Origin: CAZDCZ01 sp964504155
GTDB taxonomy: Bacteria > Bacteroidota > Bacteroidia > Bacteroidales > UBA12077
Reading direction: 5' to 3'
DNA length: 33,555 nucleotides
NCBI GenBank assembly: GCA_964504155.1
Contig: CAZDCZ010000030.1
Location: 1-33,555 of the forward strand
Below, piece after piece: positions 18,226 to 25,722 of this stretch. Numbering within the stretch: the stretch's first letter is position 1; every line of letters starts with the position of its first letter. Below the pieces are notes generated by a model. That model did not search any database. It was not told the DNA's origin and worked only from the letters and a program-made list of their open reading frames with translations. A program made the translations under genes and the position numbers.

Positions 18226-20619
18226 ATGCTGGTATACAACTATATAAAAATAACAATTAGAAATATATTTCGATATAAAATATTCTCTATAATTAATATT
18301 TTAGGCTTAACTATTGGCTTTGCTGTTAGTATTTTAATTCTTTCTTATGTTTTAGACGAACTCGAATATGATAATTTTCACGAGCATACAGAAAACATTT
18401 ACAGAATACCTGTAAAAGGCGAAATATCCGGACACCAATTAAATATAGCGGTCAATTCTGCTCCCATGGGACCTTCATTAGTTAATGACAATCCCGATAT
18501 TATTAATTCTGTTAGAATATTAAAAGCTCATCAAATAATATTTTTCAACAATAATTATGTTAAATATTATGAAAACAATTTTCTTTTTGTCGATTCTACA
18601 TTTTTCGACATTTTTTCGTTTAATCTAATTAAAGGCGACAAAAATAAAGCATTAAAAAAACCGCATTCTTTAGTTATTACCGAAGAAATTGCAGAAAAAT
18701 ATTTCGGAGACAAAAACCCTATTGGGAAACAATTGAAATTAAATAATGAATATGATTATACCATTACAGGAATTCTAAAAAACAGTAATAAAAAATCTCA
18801 TATTTCAATAGACTTTTTAGCATCATTTTCTACACTGGAGAAAAATAAAGAAATTAAAAATGGGCTTCATTCTTGGACTTCATTTAATTATTATACATAT
18901 ATAAAAACAACACCCAATGCTAATGTCGATTCAATAAATACATTTTTAAAAAATTATTTAGACAAAAAATTAGAAATAAATTTAAAAGAAGAAGAAGGAA
19001 TTGAATTAACACCATACCTACAGCCTATAAGAAGAATTCATTTGCATTCTAACTTAATGAACGAGGTAGAAGATAATGGCAATATGGAAGAAATTTATAT
19101 ATATTCAGCAATTGCCTTATTCATTTTGCTAATTGCCTGTATAAATTTTATAAACTTAACTACTGCTCATTCTACAAATAGATTAAAAGAAGTAGGTATA
19201 AGGAAAATACTTGGAGCCAATAGAAGAATGCTTGTCCATCAATTTGTTGGAGAAGCAGTTTTACTTAGTATAATTGCATATATACTTTCGTTATTCTTTA
19301 TTGAATTATTGCTACCCATATTTAATAATATAATTGATAAAGATTTGAATTTATTTTTTATTGCTAAACCATCTTTTTTATTATTATTTTTTCTATTAGC
19401 TATTATTGTAGGAATATTCTCAGGTAGTTACCCTGCATTATTCATATCATCTTTTAGTCCTGTGAAAATATTAAAACGAAAAATATTTAAGTTTTCATCA
19501 AAATCGAAATTTCGAAATATATTAGTAGTATTTCAATTTGTTATTTCAATTACTCTTATTATAAGTACCGGTTTTGTTTATAAACAATTAAGTTTTATAA
19601 AAAACGAATCCCTTGGTTTTTCTAAAAATAACATTTTAGTAATTCCAATATTAGACAAACCAATGAGCGAAAATATTGATAGTATTAAAAAAACTATTAG
19701 TAATTTACCTGCAGTAATTAATATCGCTTCATCAAGTAATATTCCCGGAAAAGAATATTCCGCCACAGGATTTAATCCTGAAGAAATGGAGAAAGACAAA
19801 ACTGTTTTAATTTACAACTTTAAAGCAGACAAGAATTACCTGCCAACAATGGGAATAAATTTAATAAAAGGAAGAAATTTTAGCTCTCAAGCCGATTCAA
19901 ATTCTGTAATAATAAACGAAACATTGTGTAAACATTTAAATTGGGAAAACCCGATTGGCAAAAAATTGTTTTATGACATAGATAATAATAAATCGTTAAC
20001 AGTAATCGGAGTAATCAAAGATTATCATTATCGTTCTCTTAAATACAAAATTGCCCCATTATTAATAAGCCTTTGCAATAAAAAAACAACTTATTTGTCG
20101 ATAAAATTAGATTCTGAATCGGACAAAGTAATTAATGATATTAGCTTAACATGGCAAAATATCGACGACAGATATCCTTTTAAGTTTTTTATGCTACACA
20201 ATTCATATGATAATTTATATATATCGGAAGAACGCTTAGGTAAATTATTTATAGCTCTTACAGTATTAGCCTTATTATTAGCATCTCTTGGCTTATTTGG
20301 TTTAGCATCGTTTAGCACAAAACAACGCACAAAAGAAATTGGAATTAGAAAAATTCATGGAGCCTCGGTTATACAAATTATCTTAATGTTAAATAAAGAT
20401 TTATCTAAATGGATACTTATTGCAAGTTTTATTTCATGGCCTATTTCTTATTTTTTAGTAAAACTATGGCTTAATAATTTTCAATATAAAATAGAATTAT
20501 CGGTGTGGGTATTTGTTATTTCTACAATAATAGGTTTACTTATAGCTATTGTTACTGCAAATTTACAAGCAATAAAATCGGCTTTTAAAAACCCGGTAGA
20601 ATCGCTCAGATACGAATAA
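18226..20619 (+). CDS. FtsX/MacB-type ABC permease
   Basis: 797 residues with a duplicated FtsX design. One TM helix (about 20-43) precedes a large periplasmic MacB-PCD domain (about 45-280) and three TM helices (about 290-410). A second unit then begins with a TM helix near 435 and has a periplasmic domain (about 460-670) and three C-terminal TM helices. The conserved cytoplasmic motif KEVGIRKILGANR in the first unit is matched by KEIGIRKIHGASV in the second. Such double-unit permeases are common in Bacteroidota and work with a LolD/MacB-like ATPase, encoded one base upstream. No membrane-fusion protein is adjacent. Possible roles are export of envelope stress factors, peptides or lipoproteins, but none can be fixed. 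Confidence 0.94.
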   Translation: MLVYNYIKITIRNIFRYKIFSIINILGLTIGFAVSILILSYVLDELEYDNFHEHTENIYRIPVKGEISGHQLNIAVNSAPMGPSLVNDNPDIINSVRILKAHQIIFFNNNYVKYYENNFLFVDSTFFDIFSFNLIKGDKNKALKKPHSLVITEEIAEKYFGDKNPIGKQLKLNNEYDYTITGILKNSNKKSHISIDFLASFSTLEKNKEIKNGLHSWTSFNYYTYIKTTPNANVDSINTFLKNYLDKKLEINLKEEEGIELTPYLQPIRRIHLHSNLMNEVEDNGNMEEIYIYSAIALFILLIACINFINLTTAHSTNRLKEVGIRKILGANRRMLVHQFVGEAVLLSIIAYILSLFFIELLLPIFNNIIDKDLNLFFIAKPSFLLLFFLLAIIVGIFSGSYPALFISSFSPVKILKRKIFKFSSKSKFRNILVVFQFVISITLIISTGFVYKQLSFIKNESLGFSKNNILVIPILDKPMSENIDSIKKTISNLPAVINIASSSNIPGKEYSATGFNPEEMEKDKTVLIYNFKADKNYLPTMGINLIKGRNFSSQADSNSVIINETLCKHLNWENPIGKKLFYDIDNNKSLTVIGVIKDYHYRSLKYKIAPLLISLCNKKTTYLSIKLDSESDKVINDISLTWQNIDDRYPFKFFMLHNSYDNLYISEERLGKLFIALTVLALLLASLGLFGLASFSTKQRTKEIGIRKIHGASVIQIILMLNKDLSKWILIASFISWPISYFLVKLWLNNFQYKIELSVWVFVISTIIGLLIAIVTANLQAIKSAFKNPVESLRYE

Positions 20620-20717
20620 TCTAAAAATAATTTTATTATGGTGCAGCATAATAATTATTTCTTTCGTCTTTATTATATAATTTGAAAATAAATAAATATT
20701 AATAAAAAAACATAATT

Positions 20718-21605
20718 ATGTTACGAAAATTAAATTTTACGGTACTATTTATCTGCATTATTACAATAACAGGATTTTCACAAAAAAAAATAAATGCAGA
20801 TGAAATAATACAAAAGATAAACAACAAAGAAACAGTTAATTACGAAAACATTACTATTATTGGCGATATTGATTTCAGAAAAATAAATGATGTTGAGATA
20901 GAAAATAAAGGTGAAAATTCAACTAAAACATTTAAATACCATGTCAATTCTATCTTAAAATTTACAAATTGCACATTCGATGGCAATATTATTGGTTATG
21001 TTAGTACAGAGAAACCAAATGAATTATTTATTGCAATGTTTCATAACGATGTAAAATTTAAAAAATGTATATTTAAAAAAGATGTATTACTAAAATATTC
21101 CGAATTCGACAAAAAAGTTATTTTTATTAATAGTACTTTTAAAAATAATGCACTTTTCAAATATTCGAAATTTGCTATGATAACTAGTTTTTCAGGAGTT
21201 CAATTTAAACACGAAGCAAATTTTAAATATAGCGAATATAGCGATAAAGCAGATTTCAGTAATACAAAATATACTGAAGAAGCAAATTTTAAATATGCAA
21301 AATTTAAAGATGCTGTATTTTTTAACCAAACAACTTACTTAGAAGAAGCAAATTTCAAATATTCCAAATTTAAAGATGTTGTTAATTTTGCAGACTCAAA
21401 ATTTAATGACGAAGCAAATTTTAAATACTCAAAATTTTCGAAAGGCGTAAGCTTTAAGAATTCTGAATTTAATTCATTCTCAAACTTTAAATACACAAAA
21501 TTTTCGAAACCTTTAGTTCTTGATAATGTAAAGTTTAATGGAAATTGCGATTTTAAATATACACGAATTGGTGGCAAAGAATTTAAATTATCAGAATTGA
21601 AATAA
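20718..21605 (+). CDS. Exported protein of 16 tandem 11-residue repeats (pentapeptide-like)
   Basis: 295 residues. A Sec signal peptide (1-21, TITGFSQ) is followed by about 90 residues of non-repeat sequence. Sixteen contiguous 11-residue repeats then fill residues 112-287 (21051-21578), with an 8-residue tail. The repeats alternate between two types, giving a 22-residue super-period: ANFKYSKFxxx and VxFxNSxFxxx. Two aromatic residues occur in each repeat, spaced 5 and 6 apart. This resembles a pentapeptide-repeat beta-helix (F at the inward position), but the register is 5+6 rather than 5+5. The protein is probably an extracytoplasmic beta-solenoid. It follows the ABC permease by about 100 bp and ends at a hairpin shared with the convergent protease-like gene. 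The function is unknown. Confidence 0.85.
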   Translation: MLRKLNFTVLFICIITITGFSQKKINADEIIQKINNKETVNYENITIIGDIDFRKINDVEIENKGENSTKTFKYHVNSILKFTNCTFDGNIIGYVSTEKPNELFIAMFHNDVKFKKCIFKKDVLLKYSEFDKKVIFINSTFKNNALFKYSKFAMITSFSGVQFKHEANFKYSEYSDKADFSNTKYTEEANFKYAKFKDAVFFNQTTYLEEANFKYSKFKDVVNFADSKFNDEANFKYSKFSKGVSFKNSEFNSFSNFKYTKFSKPLVLDNVKFNGNCDFKYTRIGGKEFKLSELK

Positions 21606-21631
21606 ATACTTAATTAATCTCATTAAAAAAT

Positions 21632-21660
21632 AAGAGTTTGATAATTTCTATCAAACTCTT
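21632..21660. terminator. Hairpin terminator between convergent genes
   Basis: Perfect 12-bp stem AAGAGTTTGATA / TATCAAACTCTT with a 5-nt loop. On the minus strand it is followed by a T-rich run (TATTTTTTAA), so it best serves the protease-like gene at 21701. On the plus strand it lies 26 bp after the repeat-protein stop and lacks a T run. Confidence 0.8.
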
Positions 21661-21700
21661 ACTAACTTAAACTTATTCGCAAAATATTTCAGCATTGTAA

Positions 21701-22522
21701 TTACGACTCTGTTACAAATCTCGAGTCGCTAACATCTTGTAACTCATTAAACAAATCTACAATATGCTGTATTTCTAATGCGAACCCCACCCTCATATTA
21801 GCAGTCTTATATATTTCGTTTGTTATGTACTTTATTTGATTCTGATTAGCAATTAACACTTGGATAGGATCAATCTCATGAACATTAAATTTACCTTGCG
21901 ATTTCTTTAATATCGACAGATTATTATCTATTATTTTATTCATTTTTTTATACGACTTTGTTATTGATGCTAAACGATGGCCAACTACTCCTATTACTTC
22001 GCCTGTTTCGGCATTAATTAACGGACTACCTGAATTACCTTGTTTTATCGACGAATCAAATTGAATATAATAATTACTATTATTATGTTTAAATAGCGAT
22101 GATATTATTCCTGTTTTTATTCCCAGATTTTCTTGATCAATCTGATATCCAACAGATGCAATTGGTTGCCCAATTTCATTATTGTTACTAGAACACAATT
22201 TAAGTGAAGGAACAGATTCAAACTCCGAGAAATTTATATTTATTGCAGCAAAAGCAGTGTTTTCATCAGTATCTGTAATTATACGATGTTTTAATTCATC
22301 CATTTTAAGTTTCTTCGAAGCAAATTCTGTATATCCATCTTTCTTCATAAATTTCATTTCAATTTTCTCACAATTTTTTATTTTATGAATATATTCATCA
22401 GTAATAAGAAAATTGTTTCTAGTTTTAAAACCTGTCATCGAAATAATTTTAGTTCCTGTAGAACTATAAAAACTAAGCAAACAAACTGAGCGATGACAAT
22501 CTTTCCAAATTTTTCTAAACAT
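21701..22522 (-). CDS. Trypsin-fold protein with degenerate catalytic triad
   Basis: 273 residues with no signal peptide. The trypsin/HtrA-like fold is recognised from the GNSGSPLINAETGEVIGVVG block (162-181), preceded by IQFDSSIKQ as in S1C peptidases, and from GQPIASVGYQI (118-128). The nucleophile Ser164 is kept. However, the site where HtrA has TNNHVV reads TDEYIH, putting Tyr44 in place of the catalytic His. The Asp site (SDIAL in DegP) reads ENTAF, with Asn88 at that place; Asp84 and Asp86 lie nearby. By this alignment it is a pseudoprotease or a greatly altered enzyme. A helical C-terminal part of about 80 residues has no PDZ character. It is last in an apparent operon with a 95-residue protein (10-bp gap) and a 42-residue membrane peptide. 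The function is unknown. Confidence 0.82.
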   Translation of the reverse strand: MFRKIWKDCHRSVCLLSFYSSTGTKIISMTGFKTRNNFLITDEYIHKIKNCEKIEMKFMKKDGYTEFASKKLKMDELKHRIITDTDENTAFAAININFSEFESVPSLKLCSSNNNEIGQPIASVGYQIDQENLGIKTGIISSLFKHNNSNYYIQFDSSIKQGNSGSPLINAETGEVIGVVGHRLASITKSYKKMNKIIDNNLSILKKSQGKFNVHEIDPIQVLIANQNQIKYITNEIYKTANMRVGFALEIQHIVDLFNELQDVSDSRFVTES

Positions 22523-22532
22523 AGTATAAAAT

Positions 22533-22820
22533 TTATATTACAGCACTTAATTCTTTTTTAAACAATATATTCTTCCCTTGAGTTAATTCATACATAACTT
22601 GGTACAATAATTCATTATCGGTATTAGATATCTGGCTATTTTTTTCTATTTCAAGAAAAATATAATTCCCTTGCGATTCATTGTAAGCTATTTTTAAATA
22701 ATAACAACAATCAATATCGCTTATAAGGTATTTCAAATTACTAAAGCTATTATGTTCCTTATATAAGTTAATTTTTAAAGGAGCTATTTTATCTTTTATA
22801 TTTATGTAAATTGAAATCAT
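22533..22820 (-). CDS. Small protein of unknown function
   Basis: 95 residues, not recognised. The N-terminal part alternates hydrophobic and polar residues (ISIYINIKDKIAPLKINLY), suggesting a beta hairpin. The middle carries a Cys-Cys-Tyr-Tyr stretch, and the C-terminal third (ELLYQVMYELTQGK) looks helical. There is no signal peptide or transmembrane segment, so it is probably cytoplasmic. It starts 22 bp after the stop of a 42-residue membrane peptide and ends 10 bp before the trypsin-fold gene, all on the minus strand. Co-conservation with the trypsin-fold protein would make it a partner, but this cannot be judged from one sequence. Confidence 0.6.
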   Translation of the reverse strand: MISIYINIKDKIAPLKINLYKEHNSFSNLKYLISDIDCCYYLKIAYNESQGNYIFLEIEKNSQISNTDNELLYQVMYELTQGKNILFKKELSAVI

Positions 22821-22842
22821 ATATATTTGTATTAAACTAATA

Positions 22843-22971
22843 TTATAACATTACTCTTAAAAACGAATAAATAAATATTGCCGTTACTGTCGCAAATACT
22901 AATAATACTCCTATATCAAAAAAATCTGAATTTGAAAACTTCTCGCGCATTGACAAACTCCTTTTTTTCAT
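22843..22971 (-). CDS. Predicted 42-residue single-pass membrane peptide
   Basis: A short open frame encodes a basic start (MKKRSLSMREKF), a polar segment, one strongly hydrophobic helix (about residues 20-37, IGVLLVFATVTAIFIYSF) and a basic Arg before the end. This charge pattern fits a genuine small membrane protein. An internal ATG at 22950 would give 35 residues and the same helix. It sits 22 bp upstream of the 95-residue gene in the same direction and may be the first cistron of that operon. I did not recognise a family. With so short an ORF, chance occurrence is possible. Confidence 0.45.
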   Translation of the reverse strand: MKKRSLSMREKFSNSDFFDIGVLLVFATVTAIFIYSFLRVML

Positions 22972-23481
22972 AACTTTTGTTTTTAAATCATGGCTAAAAT
23001 AATTTGTATTTTCTAAAAAAACACAATGACTTTTTAAACGTATGACAAATTCAAATTACCGTATCCGATTCCACAATTATCGCAAAAATTTCAATTCTCA
23101 TATTTTAAATTTCTATTAACAGATGATTAATCCGAAAAATTCACGAATTTTTAGCGATTAAGAAATACTAACAAATTTGAAATTTTTAAGACCCCCAAAT
23201 TTGGGTATTTCTAAATCGGGATTATCCGCATTGCTTCCCACTACCCATCGCATATTCATACAATTCATTACACTTTTGTGTGAATAATGCGAGTTAATTC
23301 TTTGCTTATGCTTTCCCTGTTCATATTCGTACATTTGTGTTTCGTTTTCGTTCACAAAAATTAAAATTAAATATCTCTACATTCTTTTATTCAACTAACA
23401 ACGTGCAACATACATTCTTTGGCACTAAATATGATTATTGAAATCGAATATTAGGTTTAATTTTTAAAAATCATTTTAAGT
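22972..23481. other. 510-bp gene-poor region with possible relic
   Basis: No convincing gene is present. 23158-23355 is noticeably less AT-rich than its surroundings and holds a 65-codon minus-strand frame (NADNPDLEIPKFGGL) with no family I can name. It contains a perfect 12-bp palindrome CCCAAATTTGGG at 23194-23205. Minus-strand text such as AATTCGTGAATTTTTCGG (23137-23154) looks like intergenic dispersed-repeat sequence of the kind seen in Bacteroidota. The last 60 bp carry a possible promoter for the tolC-like gene. Confidence 0.4.
23420..23434 (+). promoter_or_regulatory. Possible sigma-54-like motif upstream of tolC-like gene
   Basis: TGGCACTAAATATGA has a perfect -24 half and ATGA at the -12 position, with the same spacing as the motifs upstream of dnaK and of the ABC ATPase. 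It lies 48 bp before the start codon at 23482. The -12 half departs from the TTGC consensus, so the assignment is tentative. Confidence 0.33.
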
Positions 23482-24810
23482 ATGAGATCATATAAAATTA
23501 TTGCAGTTTCGATATTTATATTATTATTTACTTCAGTATTAGATGCACAAAAAGTATGGACATTAGAAGATTGTATTAATTATGCAACAGAAAATAATAT
23601 TAGTGTAAAACGTCAAGAACTTGTAGCAAAACAATCGCAAAACAATCTAAATCAATCTAAATATGAATTACTTCCCGATGTAAATGGTTTTGTAAATCAC
23701 AATTTGAATTCTGGGAAAAGTGTTAATTATGAAACATATTCGTATGTTGATGAGAAATACACTAATGGAAGCATGGGAATTAACAGTAACTTAAGCTTGT
23801 TTAATGGTCTTCAGCAATATAATACAATAAAGAAGAATGAATTAGATTTAAAATCGAGATTAAAAGATGTTGAAAAGGCAAAAAATGATTTAGTTTTAAA
23901 TATTGCAACCGGCTATATGCAAATTCTTTTTAACAATGAATTAAAAAATATTTCTGAGCAAGAATTAGAACTTACGATAGAACAAATTGAAAAAACAAAA
24001 AAATTGGTTGATGTAGGGAATGTTCCAAAAAGCGATTTATTGGAAATTAAGGCACAAGCAGCTTCCGAAAGAGTTAATTTAACAAATGCCAAAAATCAGT
24101 TAATACTATCTTATTTAACACTAACACAAATGTTAAATCTCGATTCAATAGGAGATTTTAAAATTCAAATTCCTACAAATTTAGAACTACACACAAATAC
24201 AACTCTTAATAATGTAAATTCTATATTTTCCGAAGCTGTAGATTTTTTGCCACAAATTGAAAGTGCAAAATATCAACTTAAATCATCGCAAAAAAACCTC
24301 GACATCACTAAAGGTCAACTTAGTCCAAATTTGTCATTAGGTTTTGTTTATTATACCAGATATAATGAATTGTCGAAGCCAATTTTTTCGTATAATGAAC
24401 AAATAAAAGAAAATGCATACAAACAACTTACTTTAAGTTTAAACATTCCGATATTCAATAAAATGCACACAAAAAATAATATTAATAATGCAAAAATTAA
24501 TGTCTTAGATGCTCAATTAAATTTAGCATTATCGAAACAAGAATTATATAAAGAAATTCAACAAGCTCGCACCGAAGCTATTGCTGCATTTGAAAAATAC
24601 CAGGCTAATGTTGATGCTGTAAAATCAATGGACGAGGCATTTAATTATACTCAACAAAAATATCAAGTAGGAATTGTTGATATAGTAGAGTATAAAATAT
24701 CGAAACAAAATTTAGCAAAAGCAAAATCTGATGTTTTAAAAGCAAAATATGAATATGTATTTAAAACAAAAATTTTAGACTTCTATACAGGGAAACAATT
24801 TAAATTGTAA
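23482..24810 (+). CDS. TolC-like outer-membrane efflux protein
   Basis: 442 residues: a signal peptide (1 to about 22, SVLDAQ), then WTLEDCINYATENNISVKRQ, the standard N-terminal signature of Bacteroidota TolC/OEP proteins. Two duplicated halves of long helices and short beta segments follow (KTKKLVDVGNVPKSDLLEIKAQ in the first, YTQQKYQVGIVDIVEYKISKQ in the second). The protein would form a trimeric channel across the outer membrane. TolC genes usually sit beside a membrane-fusion protein and an inner-membrane pump. Here there is neither, and the nearest exporter is the ABC pair 3 kb upstream. A shared -24-like motif hints that they may be co-regulated. It ends at a strong terminator. Confidence 0.94.
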   Translation: MRSYKIIAVSIFILLFTSVLDAQKVWTLEDCINYATENNISVKRQELVAKQSQNNLNQSKYELLPDVNGFVNHNLNSGKSVNYETYSYVDEKYTNGSMGINSNLSLFNGLQQYNTIKKNELDLKSRLKDVEKAKNDLVLNIATGYMQILFNNELKNISEQELELTIEQIEKTKKLVDVGNVPKSDLLEIKAQAASERVNLTNAKNQLILSYLTLTQMLNLDSIGDFKIQIPTNLELHTNTTLNNVNSIFSEAVDFLPQIESAKYQLKSSQKNLDITKGQLSPNLSLGFVYYTRYNELSKPIFSYNEQIKENAYKQLTLSLNIPIFNKMHTKNNINNAKINVLDAQLNLALSKQELYKEIQQARTEAIAAFEKYQANVDAVKSMDEAFNYTQQKYQVGIVDIVEYKISKQNLAKAKSDVLKAKYEYVFKTKILDFYTGKQFKL

Positions 24811-24890
24811 TTATTTTTTTGATTAATTATTAGGAGTAATTTATTTTGAGTAATTTTTAAACAATTACATTATTTAACACTTGTTCTTGT

Positions 24891-24926
24891 TAAGGTTCTT
24901 CATTTATTTGAAGAACCTTATTTTTT
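24891..24926 (+). terminator. Rho-independent terminator after tolC-like gene
   Basis: Perfect 12-bp stem TAAGGTTCTTCA / TGAAGAACCTTA with a 6-nt loop, followed by six T. It lies between the tolC-like gene and the convergent acetyltransferase gene. Confidence 0.93.
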
Positions 24927-24940
24927 AGTAAAAATAATTA

Positions 24941-25453
24941 TTAAACAATTTTTTCAAAACATAAAAAAGGGATTTCTTGCTTTGGATAAAAAAACTCTCC
25001 TGTTTTTTTAAATCCCGAATTTAGACAAAAATCAATATATTGTTTATTATTTCCATTAGTTTTAATCCGAAGTGTTGCACATTTTTGTTCCTTGGCTTTT
25101 TCTATTGCAAAGTCTATTATTTTTTTTTCTAATCCTTTATTCTGTAAATATGGATGAATTAATATTTGATCAAGAACTAAAAATTTATTTTCATCCGTAT
25201 TCTCCCATTTAATATTTTTTGCCGAAATATCTAAATTGTTATTTAAAAGAATAGCAGCAACACATGCTCTTTTGTTGCTTAAAATAAAAACATTTTTATT
25301 ATTAATTTCTGTTTCTAATTCAAGTATATCGGGATATTTATTCGAATTACAAAAAATATAATTACTCTTAGAATTAATAGTAGAATGTGTTAATTCGTAT
25401 ATTAAATAAGTTATTTCTATAAGATTACTTTTTTCGGCAATTATTACTTCCAT
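24941..25453 (-). CDS. GNAT-family N-acetyltransferase
   Basis: 170 residues from the ATG at 25453. The frame extends upstream to a TTG at 25498, but that adds a hydrophobic segment with no family counterpart. The GNAT fold is supported by the acetyl-CoA site region LDQILIHPYLQNKGLEKKII, where QNKGLE stands for the usual R/Q-x-x-G-x-G/A, and by the C-terminal IDFCLNSGFKKTGEFFY, the typical final strand-helix motif. The acceptor substrate (protein, small molecule or antibiotic) cannot be inferred. It stands alone between two plus-strand genes, and the upstream 270 bp up to 25722 are extremely AT-rich with no other feature on this strand. Confidence 0.85.
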   Translation of the reverse strand: MEVIIAEKSNLIEITYLIYELTHSTINSKSNYIFCNSNKYPDILELETEINNKNVFILSNKRACVAAILLNNNLDISAKNIKWENTDENKFLVLDQILIHPYLQNKGLEKKIIDFAIEKAKEQKCATLRIKTNGNNKQYIDFCLNSGFKKTGEFFYPKQEIPFLCFEKIV

Positions 25454-25667
25454 AATTATAAATATGATAATTAATAAACAATATTTAATATTAACCAAAG
25501 ATTTTCAATTCAAGCAATATTTGAATAAATATAAAAATAAAAATAAATAACTTTATCATTTTTAAAAGAAAAACTCGTTTATTTATTAAATATTATCATT
25601 TTTAATAAAATTAGTAAAATTATTTAATAAATTATACGTTTCTTATAAACTTATTTTAAGATACTTT

Positions 25668-25698
25668 TTTGTAGAATTTAAGTATGTTAGTAAATTTG
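25668..25698 (+). promoter_or_regulatory. Consensus Bacteroidota sigma-A promoter
   Basis: TTTG (25668-25671), a 19-bp spacer and TAAATTTG (25691-25698) match TTTG-N19-TAnnTTTG exactly. The expected start is near 25705, about 18 nt before the start codon at 25723. It would drive the lipoprotein gene and the endonuclease-like gene behind it. Confidence 0.8.
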
Positions 25699-25722
25699 CA
25701 TTTTTTATTAAAATATTGATTA

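Noticed and set aside
20639..20686. 15-codon ORF between the ABC permease and the 11-residue-repeat protein
   Set aside because: Too short, no hydrophobic or conserved character, no promoter of its own.
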